From DATHRK01 sp035465395 (GTDB lineage: Bacteria > Gemmatimonadota > Gemmatimonadetes > Longimicrobiales > RSA9): a stretch of 10,911 nt of DNA. Each line of letters begins with the position of its first letter. Positions within the stretch are counted from its first letter, which is position 1. The notes below the pieces were generated by a model. It made no database searches, was not told where the DNA came from, and was given only the letters and a program-made list of their open reading frames with translations. Positions 5,283 through 10,911 of this stretch are shown piece by piece. The position numbers and the translations under genes are program-made. The stretch spans positions 1 through 10,911 of the forward strand of contig DATHRK010000016.1 of NCBI GenBank assembly GCA_035465395.1. Direction: 5' to 3'.

Positions 5283-7577
5283 ATGAACGAGACCGGCACG
5301 AAGGCGAACCCCTGGTCCCGGGCGCACCGGCGCGAGGCCGGAGGCGTGGCGGGCGCGGTGGCGGCGGGGGCCGGCCAGCAGGCGGCCCAGGTGGGCGCGC
5401 CGGACCCCGGCGCCAACGGCGCGCCGGTGGTCGCCGAGGGCGTGACCGCCACGGAGTCGTTGTGCCCCTTCTGCGGCGTCGGCTGCCAGCTCACCTATTA
5501 CACCCGCGACGACAGCGTCCTGTACACGCTCGGCCGCTGGGGACCCAGCAACCACGGCCGCCTGTGCGTGAAGGGCCGCTTCGGCTTCGACTACGTGCGC
5601 AACCCGCAGCGCCTCACGGTGCCGCTCATCCGCAAGGAGGGCGTGCCCAAGGACCCGACCGTGTTCGTGGATCCCAAGAACCCGGGCGAGGCGTTCCGCG
5701 AGGCCTCGTGGGAGGAGGCGCTGGACGCCGCGGCCGAGGGATTCCGCCGCATCAAAGCCGAGCACGGGCCGTCGGCGCTCGCCGGCTTCGGCTCGGCGAA
5801 GGGGAGCAACGAAGAGGCCTACCTTGTCCAGAAACTCGTGCGCGCGGGCTTCGGCACCAACAACGTCGACCACTGCACGCGGCTCTGCCACGCCTCGTCG
5901 GTGGCGGCGCTCATGGAGCTGATCGGCTCGGGCGCGGTCTCGAACCCGGTGGCGGACGTCCAGTACGCGGACGCCTTCATGATCATCGGCGCCAACCCGA
6001 CCGTGAACCACCCGGTCGCGGCGACGTTCATGAAGAACGCCATCGAGGCGGGCGCCAAGCTGATCCTGTGCGACCCCCGGGGCACGGAGCTGTCGCGGCT
6101 CGCCGAGTACCCGCTCCAGTTCAAACCCGGCACCGACGTCGCGCTCCTGAACGCCATGCTGCACGTGATCGTGTTCGAGGGGCTGACCGACGACGAATTC
6201 ATCGCGCACCGCACCGAGGGCTTCGAGGCGCTGAAGGCGAGCCTGAAGGCGTACTCGCCCGAGGCGATGGCCGAGGTCTGTGGCATCCCCGCGGACACGC
6301 TGCGCGGCGCCGCGCGGCTCTACGCCACCGCGCGCAACGCGATGATCTTCTGGGGGATGGGGATCTCCCAGCACACCCACGGCACTGATAACGCGCGCTG
6401 CCTCATCAACCTGGCGCTGGTGACCGGCCACGTCGGCCGGCGCGGCAACGGCCTGCACCCGCTGCGCGGCCAGAACAACGTGCAGGGCGCCTCGGACGTC
6501 GGCCTGATCCCGATGGTCTACCCCAACTACGCGGACGTCACCGACCCCGCCAACAAGGCGTTCTTCGAGGAGCTCTGGGACGCCGAGTTGGACGGCGAGG
6601 AAGGGCTCACCGTGGTGGAGATCATGCACGCCGCGAATCGCCGCGAGATCCGCGGCCTCTACGTGATGGGCGAGAACCCGGCGATGTCGGACCCCGACCT
6701 CTCGCACGCGCGCGCCGGCCTGTGCGCGCTCGAGCACCTGGTCGTCCAGGAGATCTTCCTGACCGAGACGGCGTCGTTCGCGGACGTGATCCTGCCCGCG
6801 ACGGCGTTCGCGGAGAAGACGGGCACCTTCACCAACACCGACCGACGGGTGCAGCTCGGACGCCAGGCGCTCGACCCGCCCGGCGACGCGCGCCAGGCCT
6901 GGTGGATCATCCAGGAGCTGGCGAACCGGCTGGACATGGGCTGGTCCTACGAAAGCCCGGCCGACGTCTTCGAGGAGGTCCGGGCCGCGACGCCCTCCTA
7001 CGCGGGCATCACCTGGGAGCGGCTGGAGCGGGAGAGCTCGGTCACCTACCCCTGCCCCGAGGAGGGCCACCCCGGCACCGAGGTCCTGTTCGAGGAGGCC
7101 TTCCCCACCCCGAACGGGCTGGGCAAGCTCGCCGTGGTCGAGCTGACGCCGGTCGCCGAGCCGACCGACGAGGCGTACCCGATGGTCCTCATCACCGGTC
7201 GCGTGCTGGAGCACTGGCACACCGGCGCGATGACCCGCCGCGCCAGCGTCCTGGACGCGCTCGAACCGGCGCCCATGGTGCAGATCCACCCGGCCGACCT
7301 GGAACGGGAGGGGATCGTCGCGGGCGAGGCCGTCACGCTGGAGACCCGCCGCGGCGCCGTGACCGCGCTGGCGCGCGCGGACCGGCAGATGCCGGAGGGA
7401 GCCGTCTTCCTGCCCTTCTGCTACGTGGAGGCGGCGGCGAACCTGATGACCAACGACGAGCTCGACCCGGACGGCAAGATCCCGGAGTTCAAGCACTGCG
7501 CGGTGCGGCTGGCGAGGGCGGATGGCGGGGTCGAGCCGGCGTCGTACGCGGCCTCTGGGGCGGTGGCGTCGGAGTAG
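5283..7577 (+). CDS. fdsA: Formate dehydrogenase catalytic subunit (Mo/W-bis-MGD oxidoreductase)
   Basis: A 764-residue subunit that oxidises formate to CO2, or the reverse, at a molybdenum or tungsten bis-molybdopterin guanine dinucleotide centre. After a 58-residue Ala/Gly-rich lead come the [4Fe-4S] ligands Cys61, Cys64, Cys68 and Cys95, then Lys97, which bridges cluster and cofactor in this family. The DHCTRLCHASS motif gives Cys202 as metal ligand followed by His203, the Cys-His pair diagnostic of formate dehydrogenases; it is the cysteine form, not selenocysteine. Arg395 in LRGQNNVQG is the likely formate-binding arginine. HTGAMTRR (646-653) and the C-terminal molydopterin dinucleotide-binding domain (about 630-745) complete the fold. 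There is no Tat signal, in keeping with a cytoplasmic NAD-linked enzyme. The start ATG lies 52 bases after the Fe-S subunit, with a modest GGGG upstream. Nitrate reductase or FdhF-type hydrogen-lyase roles are less likely because of the diaphorase neighbour. Confidence 0.94.
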   Translation: MNETGTKANPWSRAHRREAGGVAGAVAAGAGQQAAQVGAPDPGANGAPVVAEGVTATESLCPFCGVGCQLTYYTRDDSVLYTLGRWGPSNHGRLCVKGRFGFDYVRNPQRLTVPLIRKEGVPKDPTVFVDPKNPGEAFREASWEEALDAAAEGFRRIKAEHGPSALAGFGSAKGSNEEAYLVQKLVRAGFGTNNVDHCTRLCHASSVAALMELIGSGAVSNPVADVQYADAFMIIGANPTVNHPVAATFMKNAIEAGAKLILCDPRGTELSRLAEYPLQFKPGTDVALLNAMLHVIVFEGLTDDEFIAHRTEGFEALKASLKAYSPEAMAEVCGIPADTLRGAARLYATARNAMIFWGMGISQHTHGTDNARCLINLALVTGHVGRRGNGLHPLRGQNNVQGASDVGLIPMVYPNYADVTDPANKAFFEELWDAELDGEEGLTVVEIMHAANRREIRGLYVMGENPAMSDPDLSHARAGLCALEHLVVQEIFLTETASFADVILPATAFAEKTGTFTNTDRRVQLGRQALDPPGDARQAWWIIQELANRLDMGWSYESPADVFEEVRAATPSYAGITWERLERESSVTYPCPEEGHPGTEVLFEEAFPTPNGLGKLAVVELTPVAEPTDEAYPMVLITGRVLEHWHTGAMTRRASVLDALEPAPMVQIHPADLEREGIVAGEAVTLETRRGAVTALARADRQMPEGAVFLPFCYVEAAANLMTNDELDPDGKIPEFKHCAVRLARADGGVEPASYAASGAVASE

Positions 7578-7592
7578 AGGACCCTCCCTCCC

Positions 7593-7629
7593 TCGTCCGG
7601 CCCCACCTGCCTCCGTCGTCCGGCCCTAC
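7593..7629 (+). repeat. Short direct repeat downstream of the formate dehydrogenase operon
   Basis: The 14-base unit TCGTCCGGCCCCAC at 7593-7606 recurs at 7616-7629 with one difference (TCGTCCGGCCCTAC), a period of 23 bases. It lies in the 95-base gap before the repressor gene. No strong terminator hairpin is visible in this gap. Its role is unknown and it may be chance in C-rich DNA. Confidence 0.35.
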
Positions 7630-7640
7630 GGTATCCTTGC
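7630..7640 (+). promoter_or_regulatory. Candidate -10 region of the sdpR-like gene
   Basis: GGTATCCTTGC contains TATCCT (7632-7637), four of six matches to the -10 consensus. It resembles the element GGTTACCTTGC at 8968-8978 before the barrel gene (9 of 11 bases). Transcription would start near 7644, placing the dyad at 7650-7667 in the first bases of the transcript. No clear -35 box is visible. Confidence 0.35.
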
Positions 7641-7649
7641 CATTGTTTC

Positions 7650-7667
7650 GGTGTTTAGCTAATTACC
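7650..7667. promoter_or_regulatory. Candidate operator dyad for the SdpR-like repressor
   Basis: GGTGTTTAGCTAATTACC is an imperfect palindrome in which seven of nine base pairs match, built around the perfect 8-base core TTAGCTAA. It is an AT-rich island in very GC-rich DNA and ends five bases before the repressor ATG. Known SdpR-type and other ArsR-family proteins repress their own promoters through such dyads, so this is the best place for autoregulation. The site is seen; binding is inferred. Confidence 0.5.
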
Positions 7668-7672
7668 GATAC

Positions 7673-7984
7673 ATGGATACGGTTTTCAAAGCCCTGTCGG
7701 ATCCGACCCGGCGCCGCGTGCTGCAGCTGCTACGCGTGCGCCCCATGACCGCCGGCGAGCTCGCGGACGAGTTCGATCTGTCCCGGCCCACCATGTCCGG
7801 CCACTTTTCGGTCCTCCGCGCCGCGGACCTGATCGACGCCGAGAAGGACGGCACGACGATCATCTACAGCTTGCGTCTTTCGGTCCTCCAGGACGCGCTG
7901 CTGGAATTCGCCGAGGTGTTCGGCGTCGGTGAGGTCAGAGGCGAGGCCGCCGTCCGTGGGCAGGAACCGTCCCATGCGACCTGA
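7673..7984 (+). CDS. sdpR: SdpR-like ArsR-family winged-helix autorepressor
   Basis: A 103-residue repressor. It opens with MDTVFKALSDPTRRRVLQLL, the typical start of SdpR-group ArsR proteins, followed by MTAGELADEFDLSRPTMSGH with a recognition helix at about residues 37-51 (SRPTMSGHFSVLRAADLI) and a beta-wing around DGTTIIYSL (59-67). There is no cysteine anywhere, so it cannot be a classical cysteine-based metal sensor of the ArsR/SmtB type. In Bacillus subtilis SdpR is an autorepressor relieved when the membrane protein SdpI captures it; here the next gene is SdpI-like and overlaps the end of this one by 11 bases, so the same circuit is plausible. The start has no Shine-Dalgarno sequence, fitting a short or nearly leaderless transcript. 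The last 20 residues are a variable tail. Confidence 0.88.
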   Translation: MDTVFKALSDPTRRRVLQLLRVRPMTAGELADEFDLSRPTMSGHFSVLRAADLIDAEKDGTTIIYSLRLSVLQDALLEFAEVFGVGEVRGEAAVRGQEPSHAT

Positions 7985-8576
7985 TCGGCTGCCCAGAGCC
8001 CTCGCGGCCGTGTCGGTCACCCTGGTTGCTGCCATCGCGTGGTGGGGCTTCTCGGTGGACCCGGAACCGCCACGGCGCTGGATGTTTCTCGGTGGCTTCC
8101 TCCCGGCCCTGTGGGCGTTCGTCGAACGAGGCCAGGTGCGCGGGAAGGATGCCGAGGTGGGCGCCGCCATCATGGCCTTCCACTACTACACCTTCGCCTT
8201 CATTGGCTTCATGCTCGCGTCGAGAGTGGGGGTGCGGTTGATGGTCCACGAACAGCTCGTGGACCCGGTGTGGCTGGCGTCCGGCCGGCGGTTCGGCGGC
8301 TTGGCCCTGGGGGTGGGAATGATTCTGTTCGGCAACTACTTGCCGACGCTGAGATCGCCGTGGCCCTTCGAGGCACAGCCGTTCGCCTGGCAACGGGTTC
8401 ACCGTTTCGTCGGCTGGACATCGGTATTGGGCGGTCTTGGCGTGCTGGGTGCCTGGATCGTGCTCCCTCAGGACCTTGCCGGGCGCACGACGGTCCAGAT
8501 CGTGGCGATCGTCGCGCTGTTGGCCCTGGGACGGAAGCTCGCCTCGCTCACCGCTCGGACGGCTGAACATCGTTGA
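7974..8576 (+). CDS. sdpI: SdpI-like integral membrane protein
   Basis: A 200-residue membrane protein with about six hydrophobic segments (roughly 9-27, 35-50, 66-88, 106-123, 146-164 and 173-187). The family signature is in the middle: LFGNYLPTLRSPWPF (118-132) followed by WQRVHRFVGWTSVLGG (139-154), matching the GN-Y-P-R-N-W and W-HR-G pattern of SdpI. In B. subtilis SdpI gives immunity to the SdpC killing peptide and binds the SdpR repressor. The N-terminal DUF1648-type segment of the longer relatives is not recognisable. The ATG at 7974 overlaps the end of the repressor gene by 11 bases; an in-frame ATG at 7929 would add 15 residues and overlap more. No SdpC-like toxin gene is in the window, so an immunity role is not shown here; a signalling or envelope role is equally possible. 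Confidence 0.8.
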   Translation: MRPDRLPRALAAVSVTLVAAIAWWGFSVDPEPPRRWMFLGGFLPALWAFVERGQVRGKDAEVGAAIMAFHYYTFAFIGFMLASRVGVRLMVHEQLVDPVWLASGRRFGGLALGVGMILFGNYLPTLRSPWPFEAQPFAWQRVHRFVGWTSVLGGLGVLGAWIVLPQDLAGRTTVQIVAIVALLALGRKLASLTARTAEHR

Positions 8577-8598
8577 CCAGGACGAGGATGCGACCACG

Positions 8599-8877
8599 AT
8601 GACGACGGTGACCTTCTACCACTCCGCCATCTGCCCCCGGTGTCGGCTCGCGTCGCTGGCCCTCCGGTCGGTCCTCGAGGACTACCCCCACATCACGCTC
8701 GAGCGCGTCGAGTACCTGACGAACGCGAGCGCCGCCCGAGGGGCGGGGGTGCGCTCCATCCCCACCCTCAGCGCGGGGGATCGCAAGCTCGGCGGATTCC
8801 TGCTTTCCCGTCGGGGCATTCGGAAATTCTTCGACTCTCTCGAGGAAGGCGGACGCGCGACCTCCGGCTCCGTGTGA
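8599..8877 (+). CDS. Small thioredoxin/glutaredoxin-fold protein with CPRC motif
   Basis: A 92-residue protein with a beta-alpha start (TVTFYHSAICPRCRLASLAL) typical of the thioredoxin fold. Cys12 and Cys15 form a C-P-R-C redox motif on the first helix, and Ser53-Ile54-Pro55-Thr56 is the cis-proline loop next to the active site. Length and order fit glutaredoxin-like or minimal thioredoxin-like proteins. There is no signal peptide, so it should act in the cytoplasm. It starts 22 bases after the SdpI-like stop, with GGACGAGG upstream (GAGG ends 11 bases before the ATG), which is rather far. It appears to be the third gene of the sdpR-sdpI unit. Its partner is unknown; it might reduce disulfides or carry a ligand for the membrane protein. 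Confidence 0.8.
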   Translation: MTTVTFYHSAICPRCRLASLALRSVLEDYPHITLERVEYLTNASAARGAGVRSIPTLSAGDRKLGGFLLSRRGIRKFFDSLEEGGRATSGSV

Positions 8878-8922
8878 GGGCGAGCTACTCTTAACCGCGG
8901 GGCGGCCGCGAGTCGCGCTCGG

Positions 8923-8939
8923 GACGCCAGCGTGGCGTC
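8923..8939 (+). terminator. Hairpin after the sdpR-sdpI-thioredoxin unit
   Basis: GACGCC and GGCGTC form a perfect 6-bp stem around the 5-base loop AGCGT, 46 bases after the stop of the thioredoxin-like gene. No T-tract follows, so it would be an atypical terminator, but its place between two transcription units fits that role. Confidence 0.4.
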
Positions 8940-8967
8940 ACCTTGCGGGGTGGTCCTTCGTTTTTCG

Positions 8968-8978
8968 GGTTACCTTGC
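8968..8978 (+). promoter_or_regulatory. Candidate -10 region for the barrel-like gene
   Basis: GGTTACCTTGC, preceded by a T-run (8961-8965), contains the -10-like TACCTT (8971-8976) about 50 bases before the ATG at 9029. It matches the element at 7630-7640 in 9 of 11 bases, which suggests a shared promoter form of this genome. A -35 box is not obvious. Confidence 0.35.
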
Positions 8979-9028
8979 AGGCGATCGATCCCGGCGGGCT
9001 ACCGACCCGTTCTCCTGAATAGAGCTCC

Positions 9029-9715
9029 ATGCGCCGTTCGTCCGTCCTGACATCTCTCCTCGCCATGGCCTCGGTGGGCGCTTTCCCGGCCGGCCTCGGC
9101 GGCCAAGCGGCGGGCGCGTCGGCGGCCGACGGACCGGCCCGCCGGAGCGTCGGCGTCTTCGGCGGCTACGCCTTCGGCTACACGATCCCCTCGCGCTCGA
9201 TAGCGTTCCTCGGGGAGGGCGCGGTGCAGTTCCAGCGGGACTGGCGCCTGGACGCCCGGGGCGTCTTCGGCGTGGACGGGACGCTCCCGATCGCGCCCCG
9301 GTTTCTCGTGCTGGCGAGCTGGCGGTTCGAGCCGGAAACGACCGGAGCCCCGGAATGCTCCGGCATCGACGTCGAAACGCTCGCGCTGATCGCGTGCGAT
9401 GGGCTGGCGATCCAGGGCCCCAACACGATCGGCTACGTGGGCGTCGGCGGGATCCTCGGCCGGCGCCTGCCGCTCACCCTCCACGCGGGCCCGACGGTCA
9501 CGACCGGCGCCACGTCCGCCTCGCGCCTGGGCCTCATGTTCGGCGCGACGCTCGACGTGCCGACGCCGCGCGCCGGCTTCGTCCTGCGTCTGGCCGCCGA
9601 AGATCGTCTGGCGTTCTGGCGCAACGACGACTCCATCGTCGACGCGAGCGGCACGCTGGACGGCGGCCCCAACCACCTGCTCGCGTTGCGGGCGGGAGTG
9701 GCGTTCCGGCCCTAG
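9029..9715 (+). CDS. Secreted outer-membrane-barrel-like protein of unknown function
   Basis: A 228-residue protein with an N-terminal signal peptide (MRRSSVLTSLLAMASVGAFP, probable cleavage after an Ala-X-Ala near residues 28-33). The mature part alternates polar and hydrophobic residues in short strands rich in Gly and aromatics: GVFGGYAFGYTI (42-53), GAVQFQRDWRLDARGVFG (64-81), FLVLASWRFEPE (92-103), IGYVGVGGILG (134-144) and LALRAGVAFRP at the C terminus. This pattern is typical of a small beta-barrel, although the last residue is Pro after Phe-Arg rather than the usual terminal Phe. Cys110 and Cys123 could pair in a loop. I do not recognise a named family. The start has no clear Shine-Dalgarno sequence. 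The next gene begins ten bases after the stop, so the two may be cotranscribed. Confidence 0.72.
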   Translation: MRRSSVLTSLLAMASVGAFPAGLGGQAAGASAADGPARRSVGVFGGYAFGYTIPSRSIAFLGEGAVQFQRDWRLDARGVFGVDGTLPIAPRFLVLASWRFEPETTGAPECSGIDVETLALIACDGLAIQGPNTIGYVGVGGILGRRLPLTLHAGPTVTTGATSASRLGLMFGATLDVPTPRAGFVLRLAAEDRLAFWRNDDSIVDASGTLDGGPNHLLALRAGVAFRP

Positions 9716-9725
9716 CCGGAAATTC

Positions 9726-10715
9726 ATGCACACGACCGACACCGAGCCGACGTTTCCGCGCCCGCGCCTGGTGCTCAGCGAGTGCCTGGAGCTCTCCGCT
9801 TGCCGCTACAACGGCCAGCGCATCCCGGCCGACATCGTCAACCAGCTGGCGCCGCACGTGGACCTCGTTCCGGTGTGCCCCGAGGTTCGCATCGGCCTCG
9901 GCGTGCCCCGCGACCCGATCCGCTTGGTCGCCCTGGAGGCGGGACGCACCGGCCTCGCGCAACCGTCGACGGGCAGAGACCTCTCCGCGCTGATGGACGA
10001 CTGGTCGGCCGAGTGGCTCGCCGGCGTCGGCGACGTCGACGGCTTCCTGCTGAAGAGCCGGTCACCGTCCTGCGGCCCCGACGATGTGAAGGTGTACGCA
10101 GGGGTGGAGGAGGGACACGCGTCGCTCCGCAAGGAGCCCGGCCGGTTCGCGGCCGCCGTGCGCGAGCGGTTCCCGGCGTACCCCATGGAGGACGAGGGCC
10201 GCCTCACCAACCTGCGCATACGCGAGCAGTTCCTGACCCGCATATTCGCGCTTGCGGCCTTCCGCGCGGCGCGCGAGCGAGGCCGGGTCGCCGATCTCGT
10301 CGCATTCCACGCGTCGCACAAGTTCGTGCTGCTGGTGAACTCCGAACCCTCAATGCGCGAGCTGGGACGACTCGTCGCGGGCGCCGCGGACCTGCCACCG
10401 GAAGAGGCCTGGCACCTCTATGGCGAGGGCTTTCGCGCCGCGCTCGATGGCCTGCCCGCCCGCCGGACCCACCTCAACGTGCTCCAACACGCCGCCGGCT
10501 ACGTAACCGAGTCCCTGAGCGCCGACGAGCGCGCCCATTTCGGGGGCATGCTCGAGGTCTACGGGCAGGGCAAGCTCCCCCTCAGCGCCCCGGTGTCCCT
10601 GTTACAGAGCTGGATCGCCCGCTTCCAAGTGGACTACCTGGCCAATCAGGCATACTTCCGGCCGTTCCCTCCGGAGCTAATGGACCTGCGGGACTCCGGC
10701 AGGGGTCGGCTCTAG
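9726..10715 (+). CDS. ybgA: YbgA-type protein: DUF523 (TudS-like) fused to DUF1722
   Basis: A 329-residue two-domain protein. Residues about 14-160 are DUF523, with LSECLELSACRYNG (17-30), PVCPEVRIGLGVPR (49-62) and LKSRSPSCG (109-117). Cys20, Cys26, Cys51 and Cys116 are the conserved cysteines; stand-alone DUF523 proteins of the TudS type use three cysteines to hold a [4Fe-4S] cluster that removes sulfur from thiouracil. Residues about 190-305 are DUF1722 (FHASHKFVLLVNSEPSMREL onward), as in E. coli YbgA. The fused family has no settled physiological role; thiouracil desulfuration or another cluster-dependent sulfur reaction is inferred. A GGAAA lies just before the ATG, ten bases after the barrel gene. 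In many bacteria this gene neighbours a photolyase, which is not visible here but could lie beyond the right edge. Confidence 0.92.
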   Translation: MHTTDTEPTFPRPRLVLSECLELSACRYNGQRIPADIVNQLAPHVDLVPVCPEVRIGLGVPRDPIRLVALEAGRTGLAQPSTGRDLSALMDDWSAEWLAGVGDVDGFLLKSRSPSCGPDDVKVYAGVEEGHASLRKEPGRFAAAVRERFPAYPMEDEGRLTNLRIREQFLTRIFALAAFRAARERGRVADLVAFHASHKFVLLVNSEPSMRELGRLVAGAADLPPEEAWHLYGEGFRAALDGLPARRTHLNVLQHAAGYVTESLSADERAHFGGMLEVYGQGKLPLSAPVSLLQSWIARFQVDYLANQAYFRPFPPELMDLRDSGRGRL

Positions 10716-10761
10716 CGTCGGTCGCGAGGTCCGATGCACGGCGCCCGCTACGTTGGGGGTG

Positions 10762-10788
10762 TTTGGGAAGCCTTCGGCGCTTCCTAAA
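10762..10788 (+). terminator. Stable hairpin downstream of ybgA, probable terminator
   Basis: The arms TTTGGGAAGC (10762-10771) and GCTTCCTAAA (10779-10788) pair over ten positions (one G-T pair) around the loop CTTCGGC, which contains a stabilising TTCG. It lies 46 bases after the ybgA stop. The three A-T pairs at the base give an A/T flank on both sides, which suits a terminator usable from either direction, although no long T-tract follows. Confidence 0.55.
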
Positions 10789-10864
10789 TCGGACGGCTCG
10801 AGGCTCGAGGTCGTGCGGCCGCAGCCGGTTGCGCGGGTGGCCGGATGGATGCAACTAGAACTAG

Positions 10865-10896
10865 GCAGACCCGCGTTGGTTAGGGGCCGGGTCTGC
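10865..10896. repeat. Perfect 9-bp inverted repeat near the right edge
   Basis: GCAGACCCG (10865-10873) and CGGGTCTGC (10888-10896) are perfect inverted copies separated by 14 bases. The 14-base loop and the lack of a T-tract on either side make a terminator less likely than for the hairpin before it. It may be a regulatory dyad or a structured end of an element beyond the window. Confidence 0.55.
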
Positions 10897-10911
10897 ATAC
10901 AGAGAGTTAGG

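Larger units (their letters stand above)
10716..10911. other. Non-coding right end with hairpins and small tandem repeats
   Basis: No convincing gene is found in these 196 bases on either strand. Besides the two hairpins listed separately it holds the 7-base tandem repeat GGCTCGAGGCTCGA (10795-10808) and the 6-base tandem repeat AACTAGAACTAG (10853-10864). I checked it for tRNA arms and for an SRP or tmRNA signature and saw none. Confidence 0.45.

Noticed and set aside
5227..5286. A 19-residue frame (ATG 5227, TGA 5284) between the Fe-S and catalytic subunits
   Set aside because: It overlaps both neighbours with ATGA-like junctions but has no Shine-Dalgarno sequence, and its Arg/Pro-rich product looks like chance; a coupling role is possible but unsupported.
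5283..5400. Tat signal at the N terminus of the catalytic subunit (HRREAGG followed by an Ala/Gly stretch)
   Set aside because: The Tat motif S/T-R-R-x-F-L-K is absent and the stretch is not hydrophobic enough; the NAD-linked partners are cytoplasmic.
5094..7496. An 800-residue open frame on the minus strand opposite the catalytic subunit
   Set aside because: It lies wholly antisense to a clear formate dehydrogenase gene, has the Arg/Val/Gly/His-rich make-up of high-GC shadow frames and matches no family.
7673..7984. A metal-sensing ArsR/SmtB repressor
   Set aside because: The protein has no cysteine and no histidine-rich metal site; its opening sequence and the SdpI-like neighbour fit the SdpR group instead.
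10850..10911. An integron attC-like site at the right edge (AAC ... GTTAGG with inner arms)
   Set aside because: The left core does not fit RYYYAAC and pairs poorly with GTTAGG; there is no integrase or cassette structure in the window. The edge prevents a firm decision.

Overview
The window is very GC-rich and strictly bacterial in style: tightly packed genes, short gaps, ATGA stop/start overlaps and few Shine-Dalgarno sequences. The protein mix (a secreted S41-type peptidase, a small lipoprotein, a short outer-membrane-barrel-like protein ending in Phe-Arg-Pro, and an AT-poor promoter style) suggests a Gemmatimonadota-like or similar high-GC environmental bacterium. That placement is an impression from the proteins, not the result of a search. 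No rRNA, tRNA, CRISPR array, transposase or phage gene is visible.

Left part (1-2535): a truncated lipoprotein gene on the minus strand runs off the left edge. It diverges from an AraC-type regulator on the plus strand. The regulator converges with a minus-strand gene for a secreted S41-family peptidase.

Centre (2790-7577): a three-gene operon for a cytoplasmic, NAD-linked, molybdenum- or tungsten-containing formate dehydrogenase. The first gene is a fused NuoE-NuoF (diaphorase) subunit. The second is a stand-alone iron-sulfur protein matching the N-terminal third of the usual alpha subunit. The third is the molybdopterin catalytic subunit. Electrons from formate would pass from the Mo/W-bis-MGD site and its [4Fe-4S] cluster (gene 3), through two [4Fe-4S] and one [2Fe-2S] cluster (gene 2), to the [4Fe-4S]/FMN/NAD site (gene 1). 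The overall type resembles Methylobacterium extorquens FDH1, but the alpha chain is encoded as two proteins. The operon lies divergent to the peptidase, with a candidate promoter carrying a perfect TTGACA box. No fdhD or other maturation gene lies in the window.

Right-centre (7673-8877): three overlapping or closely spaced genes form a compact module. They encode an SdpR-like ArsR-family autorepressor, an SdpI-like multi-pass membrane protein and a small thioredoxin-fold protein with a CPRC motif. An 18-bp AT-rich dyad just before the repressor start is a good candidate for its own operator.

Right part (9029-10911): a secreted barrel-like protein of unknown function sits ten bases upstream of a YbgA-type protein (DUF523 plus DUF1722, with four cysteines suited to an Fe-S cluster). 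The last 196 bases are non-coding and hold two clear hairpins and short tandem repeats.
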